This document shows, in pieces, positions 26,521-34,367 of a stretch of 64,000 nucleotides of DNA. The notes beneath the pieces were generated by a model. The model was not told the DNA's origin, ran no database searches, and saw only the letters and a program-made list of their open reading frames with translations. The stretch lies in the NCBI GenBank assembly GCA_965234335.1, contig OZ248424.1, positions 310,001 to 374,000 on the forward strand, written 5' to 3'. This DNA comes from Leadbetterella lacustris (GTDB lineage: Bacteria > Bacteroidota > Bacteroidia > Cytophagales > Spirosomataceae). The position numbers and the translations under genes are program-made. The stretch's first letter is position 1; the number at the start of each line of letters is the position of its first letter.

Positions 26521-27816
26521 ATGAAAAGCCTCCTTACAATCTCATTGCTAGCCTGGATTTCCCTATCTTGTATTACTCAAAAACCCAAAACTTCCCCTAT
26601 TCAAAAATGGTTGGATACGTCGGAATTAGAAAAAAATGGTTTTGTCGGAATTAAAATCATTGACCCAAAAACAAAAGAAGTAATGTTCGCCAAAAACGAA
26701 AAACGTTATTTTGTGCCAGCCTCAAATACTAAAATCTTAAGTCTTTATGCCTCACTAAAAAGCCTAGAAGACAGCATTCCGGCTTTAAAATACCTACAAA
26801 AAAAAGATAGTTTATTCATTTCAGGAACAGCAGACCCCACCTTTCTACATCCCGATTTGCCCAAAAGCAAGGTTTTTGACTTCCTGAAAAATAGTACAGC
26901 CAAAACCATTATTTTTTCTGATGCAAACTTCAAAAACCAAGTATACGGCCAAGGCTGGGCTTGGGACGATTACAACTACTATTATCAGGTTGAACTTAGC
27001 CCCTTTCCCATTTATGGTAACATAGTTAGGTTTAAAAAATCACATAATACACTAGCTATCAACCCTCCCATGTTTGCTGACTCGCTATTTTCTAGCCAAA
27101 ACTCCTTTTCTGAAATCAAGAGGAAGATCAACGAAAACATTTTTTATACCAATACAAAAATCAGCCAGAAAATAGAATTTGAACAAGATATACCTTACAA
27201 AACCTCTTCTGAACTTCTCCAAAAAATACTTTCGGATACGCTTAAAAAAGAAGTAACCATAGGATCTTTTATGCACGATAAAACGTTCAAGACGCTGTAT
27301 TCTCTACCCGTAGACACAGTTTATCGTAGAATGATGCAAGTCTCTGATAATATGCTGGCCGAGCAACTGCTATTACTTTCCGGCGGGAAATATTCCGACA
27401 CCATTTCTACCTCGATTTCCATTAAAAATTTACAAAAAAACTTATTCAACGACATCCCACAAAAATTCAACTGGGTAGATGGCTCAGGTTTGTCGAGATA
27501 CAATTTGGTTACGCCCGAGAGTCTGGTTTTTCTTCTAGATCGAATGCTAGAGCAATTCCCCAAAGACCGATTATTGTCATTAATGCCTATCGGTGGGCAA
27601 GCGGGTACTTTGAAAAATGCCTACAAAGCGGGCGTTCCTTTTGTTTTCGCCAAAACAGGAACTTTAAGTGGGGTTTACAACCAAAGCGGCTATATAATTA
27701 CCAAATCTGGGCGGCTACTTATCTTCAGTTTTATGAACAATAATTTCACGGGATCTGCCTCCAAAGTCAGAACGAAAACGTCTGAAATCATTACACTATT
27801 ACACGAGAATTACTAA
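26521..27816 (+). CDS. dacB: D-alanyl-D-alanine carboxypeptidase/endopeptidase, PBP4 (S13) family
   Basis: This penicillin-binding protein trims or cleaves peptidoglycan cross-links. The 431-residue protein has a lipoprotein signal (LLAWISLSC, Cys17) and the three active-site motifs: SNTK at residues 68-71 (SxxK with the nucleophile Ser68), SDN at 275-277 and KTG at 378-380. The long insertion between SxxK and SDN, holding GWAWDDYNYYYQVELSPFPI, is typical of the S13/PBP4 class, where WDDxxxxY is a strong marker. It probably sits in the periplasm, anchored by lipid. It starts very close to the divergent acyltransferase gene, so the two promoters must overlap the coding ends. The acyltransferase neighbour hints at a shared cell-envelope role. 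Confidence 0.94.
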   Translation: MKSLLTISLLAWISLSCITQKPKTSPIQKWLDTSELEKNGFVGIKIIDPKTKEVMFAKNEKRYFVPASNTKILSLYASLKSLEDSIPALKYLQKKDSLFISGTADPTFLHPDLPKSKVFDFLKNSTAKTIIFSDANFKNQVYGQGWAWDDYNYYYQVELSPFPIYGNIVRFKKSHNTLAINPPMFADSLFSSQNSFSEIKRKINENIFYTNTKISQKIEFEQDIPYKTSSELLQKILSDTLKKEVTIGSFMHDKTFKTLYSLPVDTVYRRMMQVSDNMLAEQLLLLSGGKYSDTISTSISIKNLQKNLFNDIPQKFNWVDGSGLSRYNLVTPESLVFLLDRMLEQFPKDRLLSLMPIGGQAGTLKNAYKAGVPFVFAKTGTLSGVYNQSGYIITKSGRLLIFSFMNNNFTGSASKVRTKTSEIITLLHENY

Positions 27817-27990
27817 ACCAAAATAAGGTTATCCAGATTCAAAAATATCCTTTTCTGCTTGATTAATAGGCTTTTAGATATTCCTAAAAAAAGGTGAAAA
27901 ATTCAAAAAATTTATAAACCATAAGTTCAAAATTATACAATGTTTCTACCCCTTGTTGGTTTTGGGTAAATAAAATTCGACTATTTTGCC

Positions 27991-27998
27991 TATTTTTG
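27991..27998 (+). promoter_or_regulatory. candidate -7 promoter box for prfA
   Basis: TATTTTTG fits TAnnTTTG and lies 25 bases before the prfA ATG. No well-spaced TTG was found at -33. Confidence 0.4.
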
Positions 27999-28023
27999 TG
28001 ATGATTTATAAAAATCTTAGAGT

Positions 28024-29097
28024 ATGTTAATCGAACAGTTGGAGTCTATAAAGGAGCGTTTTGAGGAAGTTTCGCAGCAGATAACCAGGCCCGAGGTGGT
28101 GTCTGACATGAACAAATTCAAGAAAATAAGCAAAGAATACCGCGACTTAGAAAAGGTTGTGGAAGAATATAAAAACTACAAACTCATCTTAGCCAATCTC
28201 AGCGAGGCTCGTCAGATTCTCAACACAGAAAAAGACGAAGAAATGCGTGAAATGGCCAAAATGGAGCTAGAAGAACTTCAACCCAAAAAAGATGCAATTG
28301 AGGATTCTTTAAAAGAAATGCTGATTCCGAAAGATCCAATGGACAGCAAAGATTGTATTCTTGAAATCAGAGGAGGAACTGGCGGCGACGAGGCAGCAAT
28401 TTTTGCAGGTGACTTGTTTAGAATGTACCAAAGATATGCCGTTACACAAGGCTGGCAGTTTCAGGTAATGGACTTTACAGATGCGTCATCAGGCGGATAC
28501 AAAGAGATAGTGGTGAGCGTCAAAGGCGAAGATGTTTACGGCAAACTCAAGTTTGAGTCAGGCGTGCATCGTGTACAACGTGTACCCGCCACCGAATCGC
28601 AGGGTCGCATACATACATCTGCTGCTACAGTGGCCGTACTGCCAGAAGCTGACGAAGTAGATGTGCAGATAAACATGTCAGATATCAGAAAGGACACTTA
28701 TTGCTCGTCAGGTGCTGGTGGTCAATCTGTTAACACAACGTATTCTGCTGTGCGTGTTACGCACATACCTACGGGTGTGGTAGTGCAGTGTCAAGACGAA
28801 CGCTCACAAATCAAAAACTTCGACAAAGCCATGACCGTACTGCGGTCAAGAATTTACGAAATGGAACTCGCCAAACACAACGAGGCCATAGCCGGCGACC
28901 GTAAATCTATGGTGGGCTCGGGCGATAGATCCGACAAAATCAGAACTTATAACTACCCGCAAGGCCGAGTTACCGACCACCGCATAGGTTTTACAGTGTA
29001 TAACCTCCCAACCGTTATGGAAGGCCAAGTAGGCGAATTCATAGAAAAACTCAGAATAGCCGAAAACGCCGAAAAGATGAAAGAAGGCGTGGCTTAA
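28024..29097 (+). CDS. prfA: peptide chain release factor 1
   Basis: RF1 ends translation at UAA and UAG. The 357-residue protein has the N-terminal coiled region, the GGTGGDEAAIFAGDLFRMY block near residue 117, the tripeptide anticodon PAT at 188-190 within RVPATESQGRIHTSA, which marks RF1 rather than RF2 (SPF), and the catalytic GGQ at 232-234 (GAGGQSVNTTYSAVRVTH). The end GRVTDHRIGFTVYNLP is also typical. No programmed frameshift is needed, unlike prfB. prmC, which methylates the GGQ glutamine and often follows prfA, is not here; rdgB follows after 82 bases. Confidence 0.98.
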   Translation: MLIEQLESIKERFEEVSQQITRPEVVSDMNKFKKISKEYRDLEKVVEEYKNYKLILANLSEARQILNTEKDEEMREMAKMELEELQPKKDAIEDSLKEMLIPKDPMDSKDCILEIRGGTGGDEAAIFAGDLFRMYQRYAVTQGWQFQVMDFTDASSGGYKEIVVSVKGEDVYGKLKFESGVHRVQRVPATESQGRIHTSAATVAVLPEADEVDVQINMSDIRKDTYCSSGAGGQSVNTTYSAVRVTHIPTGVVVQCQDERSQIKNFDKAMTVLRSRIYEMELAKHNEAIAGDRKSMVGSGDRSDKIRTYNYPQGRVTDHRIGFTVYNLPTVMEGQVGEFIEKLRIAENAEKMKEGVA

Positions 29098-29179
29098 TTT
29101 TTCGTTTCCAGCCGAGGCACTAAGAAGCAAAGGCTTACTTGTATCATACTTTCTCGTCAATATATTCTCAACTTCATTC

Positions 29180-29767
29180 ATGGAAAAAATAGAAATCTGT
29201 CTGGCATCAAACAATGCCCACAAAATAGTAGAACTTCAGCAAATGCTGGATGTAACCTTTTTGCTAAAAACCATGAAAGACATTGGCTGTGAAGATGAAA
29301 TAGAAGAATATGGCACTACTTTCGAGCAAAATTCAAGAATAAAGGCCGATTATATCCACAATAAATATGGCGTAAATGTCGTAGCAGACGACTCTGGCTT
29401 GGAGGTTGAAGCCCTAGATAATCGACCGGGGGTTTACTCCGCACGCTACGCAGGCGAGCCCACCAATCACCAAGCCAACATTGAAAAACTACTTCAAGAA
29501 TTAGACGGAAAAGAAAACCGAAAAGCTAAATTCAGAACGGTGATTACGTTAATATTGAACGGAGAGCACCACCTATTTGAAGGCGAAGTTTCTGGTAAAA
29601 TTATAGCAGACAAACGAGGTACAGACGGCTTTGGATATGACCCAGTTTTTGTGCCTGATGGTTATGAAACTACTTTTGCCGAAATGCCTGCCGAACAGAA
29701 AAACCAAATCAGCCATAGGGCAGATGCAGTTAACCAAATGTTGACATTCTTAAAACAAAAAAAGTAA
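29180..29767 (+). CDS. rdgB: dITP/XTP pyrophosphatase (Ham1/RdgB)
   Basis: This enzyme hydrolyses dITP, ITP and XTP to monophosphates and so keeps damaged purines out of DNA and RNA. The 195-residue protein shows the family's N-terminal substrate loop (EICLASNNAHKIVELQQML), the acidic block YGTTFEQNSRIKADY, VVADDSGLEVEALDNRPGVY with the essential Asp residues, RYAGEPTNHQANIEKLL, and the C-terminal DGFGYDPVFVPDGYETTFAE and ISHRADAV. Length and motif order are normal. It follows prfA on the same strand and may be transcribed with it. Confidence 0.97.
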   Translation: MEKIEICLASNNAHKIVELQQMLDVTFLLKTMKDIGCEDEIEEYGTTFEQNSRIKADYIHNKYGVNVVADDSGLEVEALDNRPGVYSARYAGEPTNHQANIEKLLQELDGKENRKAKFRTVITLILNGEHHLFEGEVSGKIIADKRGTDGFGYDPVFVPDGYETTFAEMPAEQKNQISHRADAVNQMLTFLKQKK

Positions 29768-29958
29768 CGAAATCTACTTCCGTTACTTCTACACATTCTA
29801 GGTTATTCAAGTAATATCGTCTTAGAAAGTCTCCGCTTTCTATAATGGAGTTGCAAAATTGCACCAAAAGAAATCATAAAACTATTATTATATTTTCCAA
29901 TACTTATGCTATATTAACATCAAGTTTATATTTTGTTTAATATAGATGTTAATCAAGC

Positions 29959-30819
29959 ATGAAAGTTGAGTTCGAAATCATAGCCCCAGACCAAGGGAGC
30001 TCGTTTAAACTAATAAATTGGCGATCAGAAAATGATAGATTTTTCTGGCATCAACATCCCGAGTATGAAATCATTTATGTAAAAAAAGGCTCTGGGAAGC
30101 TGCATATCGGTAACCATCTCGGCGAATACCAAGAAGGAGAAGTGATGTTTCTAGGGCCAAATCTCCCACATACGGGTTTGGGCTATGGTGTCATTGGTGA
30201 ACATGAAGAAATTATCGTCCAGCTGAAAGATATTTTTTTAGGAAACGACTTCATGTCCATTCCCGAAATGGAAAACATCAGGAAGCTTTTTGAAAGGGCT
30301 GTTTTTGGAATTTCCTTTGGAGGAAATACCAGACAATTAGTAGCTCAAAAAATGGAAAATCTCGCCAAAATCACTGGACTTGATAGATTAATTTCTCTTC
30401 TAGAAATATTAAAAATATTATCACAATCTAGCGAATTCAAGATTCTGAATAGCCGAGACTCCAGATACGACTTCCGCCACCAAGACGAAGAGCGAATTAA
30501 TCGCATTTATAATTTTGTAGAAGAAAACTACACCAAAGAAATCAAAATAGAAGATATAGCCGAGGTGGCCAATCTCACAGTACCCTCATTTTGTAGGTAT
30601 TTCAAAAAAATGACACACATGACTTTTACGGACTTCCTCAACGAATTCAGAATAAACAACGCCTGCAAATTGCTGCACACCAATATGGGCATTTCGGATG
30701 TTTGCTTTGAAAGTGGCTTCAACAATATTTCGCATTTCAACAAAACTTTTAAACATTTCAAAGGCAAAAGCCCACGAGACTACCGAAAAGAAGTTTTATT
30801 TGTGGGTTCATTAAATTAG
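29959..30819 (+). CDS. AraC-family transcriptional regulator with cupin sensor
   Basis: The 286-residue protein has an N-terminal cupin (FWHQHPEYEIIYVKKGSGKL, GEVMFLGPNLPHTG; residues about 20-90) and a C-terminal double helix-turn-helix of the AraC type (residues about 180-280) with the signature CFESGFNNISHFNKTFKHF followed by KGKSPRDYRKE. Such proteins usually sense a sugar or related small molecule and activate nearby genes. menB starts 28 bases after its stop on the same strand, so the two may be one transcript; a role in menaquinone control is possible but the link could be chance. No target operator is visible to me. Confidence 0.93.
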   Translation: MKVEFEIIAPDQGSSFKLINWRSENDRFFWHQHPEYEIIYVKKGSGKLHIGNHLGEYQEGEVMFLGPNLPHTGLGYGVIGEHEEIIVQLKDIFLGNDFMSIPEMENIRKLFERAVFGISFGGNTRQLVAQKMENLAKITGLDRLISLLEILKILSQSSEFKILNSRDSRYDFRHQDEERINRIYNFVEENYTKEIKIEDIAEVANLTVPSFCRYFKKMTHMTFTDFLNEFRINNACKLLHTNMGISDVCFESGFNNISHFNKTFKHFKGKSPRDYRKEVLFVGSLN

Positions 30820-30847
30820 ATTTGTAATAAAAAACAGAATACCGATA

Positions 30848-31690
30848 ATGTCAGCAATAAACTGGGTAACCGCAAAAGAATACGAAGATATTACTTACAA
30901 AAAATGCGATGGCGTAGCCAGAATAGCATTCAACAGACCAGATATCAGAAACGCCTTCAGACCAAAAACGACATTTGAACTATACGACGCCTTTGAAGAC
31001 GCCACACACGACCCCAAAGTGGGCGTAGTTTTACTGTCCGGCGAAGGCCCCTCTTCAAAAGACGGCGGCTGGGCATTTTGCTCAGGTGGAGACCAAAACG
31101 CTCGCCAAAAAGGCGGATACCGTGCCGAAGATGGCCGCGATAGACTCAATATTTTGGAAGTTCAACGTCAAATAAGATTCATGACCAAGCCCGTGATAGC
31201 CGTAGTAACGGGCTGGGCAGTAGGTGGCGGTCATAGTTTGCATGTAGTCTGCGATTTATCTTTGGCGAGCAAAGAACACGCCATTTTTAAACAAACCGAT
31301 GCAAACGTAGCCAGTTATGATGCAGGATACGGTTCGGCGTATTTGGCACGACAAATCGGACAGAAAAAAGCTAGGGAAATATTCTTTCTAGGCCGAAATT
31401 ACTCGGCACAGGAAGCCTTAGAAATGGGCATGGTAAATGCCGTAATACCTCACGCCGAGCTAGAAGACACCGCTTACCAATGGGCACAAGAAATTCTGCA
31501 AAAAAGCCCAATGGCCATCAGAATGCTCAAATTTGCCTTTAATCTTATAGACGATGGCCTAGTGGGTCAGCAAATATTTGCAGGTGAAGCCACCCGACTC
31601 GGCTATATGACCGAAGAAGCCCAAGAAGGCCGAAACGCATTTCTCGAAAAACGCCCACCAAATTGGGATAAATTTGAGAGGTATTCGTAA
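30848..31690 (+). CDS. menB: 1,4-dihydroxy-2-naphthoyl-CoA synthase
   Basis: MenB closes the second ring of the menaquinone head group from o-succinylbenzoyl-CoA. The 280-residue crotonase-fold protein has FNRPDIRNAFRPKTTFELYD, the MenB hallmark FCSGGDQNARQKGGY (near residue 80), the oxyanion-hole stretch VTGWAVGGGHSLHVVCDLSL, the catalytic-region block DANVASYDAGYGSAYLARQ and the C-terminal RPPNWDKFERY. These separate it from ordinary enoyl-CoA hydratases. No other men genes are in the window. Position behind an AraC regulator is unusual; men genes are more often clustered together. Confidence 0.96.
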   Translation: MSAINWVTAKEYEDITYKKCDGVARIAFNRPDIRNAFRPKTTFELYDAFEDATHDPKVGVVLLSGEGPSSKDGGWAFCSGGDQNARQKGGYRAEDGRDRLNILEVQRQIRFMTKPVIAVVTGWAVGGGHSLHVVCDLSLASKEHAIFKQTDANVASYDAGYGSAYLARQIGQKKAREIFFLGRNYSAQEALEMGMVNAVIPHAELEDTAYQWAQEILQKSPMAIRMLKFAFNLIDDGLVGQQIFAGEATRLGYMTEEAQEGRNAFLEKRPPNWDKFERYS

Positions 31691-31967
31691 TTGTCTCGAT
31701 TAGGATTTATAGGATTTGTTTGATTTTAGGATTGAATTGCTAAATATGATTCAATATATAGTCAGAGTCTGTGCCATCACTGACATTACACAATCTAGGT
31801 CTTTAGAATAGGTCTTCTTTTGTAAGACACAGCCGAAGGCAATTTGATTATGGACAAATTCAATTGAAAATTGTTAAACCAACCGAACCCATTTTTAAAG
31901 TAATAACAATCCATCGCCAATTTTTCAATAAATTTGTCGTTCACTATTTTTCAGAAAACCTCATTCA

Positions 31968-32741
31968 ATGAAAAAGCTCATAATTATTTTTGCAACTAGC
32001 CTTGCCTTGATTTCCTGTAGCTCTGCCGAAAAAGATGCTGCACGCTCAACAACAGACACCAAAAAAACGAACAATCATACACTAGTCTTTTTTGACAAAA
32101 CCCAGAGCGTTAATGTAGACGATGCCTTCGTAAGGAACAAATACCAAGCGGCTCTTAAGTCGCTCATTGACGAAAATATACAGTCTGAAGGAGATGTTTT
32201 TGAGATTTATTATATACACGAAAACACCGCCAAGGCCAAAGTTTTGTCGCTGTCGGCCCGCACCATTAAAGAACATTCGGAAGGCCTAAATGCTACTGAC
32301 CTAGAAGCAGCACAAACCAATTACGACATGAGCATCGGCAAAGAGCGTCGCATGATTCTTGACCTGGCCGTGCAAAAAATGCTTGAAAAAAACAGTGGGG
32401 CTTCAAATGCCGAAACCAACATTTCAGCCTCAGTCCCCTTACTTTCAGAAGCTTTAAATGGCAAAAAAGACGTAAAAGCATTTTATTTTTCTGACATGGT
32501 AGAAAGCCTCAAAAACGGCAGGGATTTTCATAAAGTAGCACCCATCAGCCACAACCAAGCCGAAGAATGGGCAAAAGCCGATGCCGAAAACTACAAACTC
32601 TATAACCTCACCAACGCCCAGATTTCTATCGTTCTGCCGTTTTCGCCCAACAGCTCCTCCAAAGAAAACAACCCTAACGTAACAGACTACTGGAAAGTAT
32701 ATTTCGAGGCCTTGGGCGTGAGTGGGGTGAAGGAGATTTGA
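31968..32741 (+). CDS. lipoprotein of unknown function
   Basis: This 257-residue protein has a lipoprotein signal (MKKLIIIFATSLALISCSS, Cys17). The rest is soluble, with a first strand TLVFFDKTQSVNVDDAFV in which the D-x-T-x-S pattern followed by strand/helix alternation (VKAFYFSDMVESLKNGRDF) recalls a von Willebrand A-like fold; I cannot confirm the metal site. Homologous domains would be found among periplasmic or outer-membrane lipoproteins. It stands alone: upstream is menB after 277 bases, downstream the relic of a Crp cassette. Function unknown. Confidence 0.75.
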   Translation: MKKLIIIFATSLALISCSSAEKDAARSTTDTKKTNNHTLVFFDKTQSVNVDDAFVRNKYQAALKSLIDENIQSEGDVFEIYYIHENTAKAKVLSLSARTIKEHSEGLNATDLEAAQTNYDMSIGKERRMILDLAVQKMLEKNSGASNAETNISASVPLLSEALNGKKDVKAFYFSDMVESLKNGRDFHKVAPISHNQAEEWAKADAENYKLYNLTNAQISIVLPFSPNSSSKENNPNVTDYWKVYFEALGVSGVKEI

Positions 32742-32773
32742 GGAATAAATTATTATTTGAATTCAATTTTTAA

Positions 32774-33022
32774 ATGTTAATAAAAAATTCTGCAGAGTCA
32801 GTTAGCAATTTCTGATACAGCTCAGCTGTTGAGGGCTAACTTTAAGGTATGAAGCCAACTGTTTAATTTTTACCCCTGCTGTGCTTAGTCTTCAGACTAA
32901 GCATGAATAAAATTAGATCTTCAGACCCATTCAGGTATTTTCAGCACAAAAACTTTCAAGCCTTAACGGTCTGAAGACCGACTGACGCCGCTTCTTATTC
33001 TGAAGACGATGATGAGCGAGAC
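32774..33022 (-). pseudogene. relic of the Crp-like cassette (copy A): gene body deleted
   Basis: The left part (32774-32866) matches the 3' end of the intact Crp-like gene at 37.7 kb and still encodes KQLASYLKVSPQQLS-like residues of its helix-turn-helix. The right part (from about 32868) matches the 5' flank of that gene at 38333-38490. About 565 bases, nearly the whole gene, are missing between them. The retained flank folds strongly: TGCTTAGTC-TTCA-GACTAAGCA (32882-32903) and TCTTCAGACC (32918-32927) with GGTCTGAAGA (32968-32977). No other gene is visible between 32742 and 33091. Confidence 0.85.
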
Positions 33023-33091
33023 TTGTGAACCAATTTTCATTATAAAATTCTTATACCGAATTCAGATTAAATTAAACTTCGACACTATAAT

Positions 33092-33553
33092 TTATAAAAG
33101 TTTTTGAAAACGTAGTGTATCGCTTTGCTGGAAAAGAATAAGTTCCGTATCATCAAAACTATAATTCCACTCGCCTGAATAGATTCTATCTAAATCTTTC
33201 GAAAGCTGTGTAGGTTGAAAACCGCTAAAAGTCCCTTCCTGCAAAACCCTATAATCCTGTATAAATTGAAATTTTAGTTTCATGGTTTCTGTAACCCTAT
33301 ATGATACTTGAAACTTCTTTTCATTCTTTATATTTAACATAAAAGCTACTTTTCCAGTATTCTCTGATTTACTAAGTTTTCGGCTAAAAATACCATTTCC
33401 AAAATCAAAGCTCGATATACCTGCATTTTCCAGCAATTTTGCTTTTTTTGAAGACTTTAACTCCCAAACTCCATTGAAATTCTGCATTTCCTTCACAATT
33501 TCATTTTCGCATGAGATAAAAATAATGGAAAGTATTAAAATAGTCTTTTTCAT
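33092..33553 (-). CDS. small lipoprotein-like protein, unknown
   Basis: The 153-residue protein starts MKKTILILSIIFISCEN, a short lipoprotein signal with Cys15. The remainder (FNGVWELKSSKKAKLLENAG, FQPTQLSKDLDRIYSGEWNY, ELILFQQSDTLRFQKL) has the strand pattern of a small lipocalin-like domain, with GVWEL at the start as in lipocalin-like proteins of Bacteroidota. It is the last gene of a minus-strand set led by the Crp-like gene and lies seven bases behind the DUF4249 gene, so it belongs to that operon. Function unknown. Confidence 0.7.
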   Translation of the reverse strand: MKKTILILSIIFISCENEIVKEMQNFNGVWELKSSKKAKLLENAGISSFDFGNGIFSRKLSKSENTGKVAFMLNIKNEKKFQVSYRVTETMKLKFQFIQDYRVLQEGTFSGFQPTQLSKDLDRIYSGEWNYSFDDTELILFQQSDTLRFQKLL

Positions 33554-33560
33554 GATTTTA

Positions 33561-34367
33561 TTATTGATTAAATTGAATTGTTAATTGTTGTTCTTGAAAA
33601 GAAGAAAAAATACCATAAGCACCTTCCACGTTAAATTTAAAAAATAAAGGCGATTCGAAATTTTTTGAAAATGATGTTCGGTTCTGAACATTTATGAGAT
33701 TATCTTCAAACTCACCCCAAACAGGTTCTTGTGATTTTAAAGTTAGAATTACTTTACTAAACGTAAAGGAGGCGGGAAAAGTAAAATTCCCAATTGGAGT
33801 TTCATAATAATTACTTGTGTTTTTAGCTCTCCAAACTCCTGCAGTGTTGCCAAAGTTAAAAAACCCAAAAGCTGTAGCTGAAAGTTCTACCTGACCAAAA
33901 ATGGCAAAGTGTACAGGAACATTTCCAATTTTATTCCAGCCTATTTCCATTGTTACTAAATTATTGTCTCTATGAATATTTTTAACTTGAATAGTATGTT
34001 TTGGCGGTATTGTTGTAGTTGCTCGGTATACCTCATCACCATTTATAATCTGCAATGTATATGTATTCTCAGATTCGAAAAACCCTTTTGATGGCGATTC
34101 ATACCTTTGGTTTTTCCTATTATATTTTAAATTTAAACTTCCTTTATCTCCAATTATCTTGATTATCGCATTTTCAATACTCTTGCCACTATCAACCGGA
34201 ATTACTGTATTTACATCATATAGTTTGTTTAATGTAAGGTTGGTGATTTCATCATCGGGATTTATAACACAATAAACAAAAGTCTTATCCGTACTTTGGT
34301 ATGGTTTCGGAACATCAACACACCCTACAGTCAAGATTGAAAGAATAAAATATACGATTGATTTCAT
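33561..34367 (-). CDS. DUF4249-type lipoprotein paired with a TonB-dependent receptor
   Basis: The 268-residue protein has a signal peptide with a lipobox (ILSILTVGCVD) and the layout of DUF4249 proteins: KPYQSTDKTFVYCVINPDDE early on, a strand-rich middle with ENAIIKIIGDKGSLNLKYN and YTLQIINGDEVYRATTTIPP. DUF4249 lipoproteins sit next to TonB receptors in Bacteroidota and probably work with them at the outer membrane, like SusD with SusC; the ligand is unknown. Its ATG overlaps the receptor's stop by four bases, so translation is coupled. It is shorter than the second DUF4249 protein in this window (406 residues), which has a longer C-terminal part. Confidence 0.82.
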   Translation of the reverse strand: MKSIVYFILSILTVGCVDVPKPYQSTDKTFVYCVINPDDEITNLTLNKLYDVNTVIPVDSGKSIENAIIKIIGDKGSLNLKYNRKNQRYESPSKGFFESENTYTLQIINGDEVYRATTTIPPKHTIQVKNIHRDNNLVTMEIGWNKIGNVPVHFAIFGQVELSATAFGFFNFGNTAGVWRAKNTSNYYETPIGNFTFPASFTFSKVILTLKSQEPVWGEFEDNLINVQNRTSFSKNFESPLFFKFNVEGAYGIFSSFQEQQLTIQFNQ

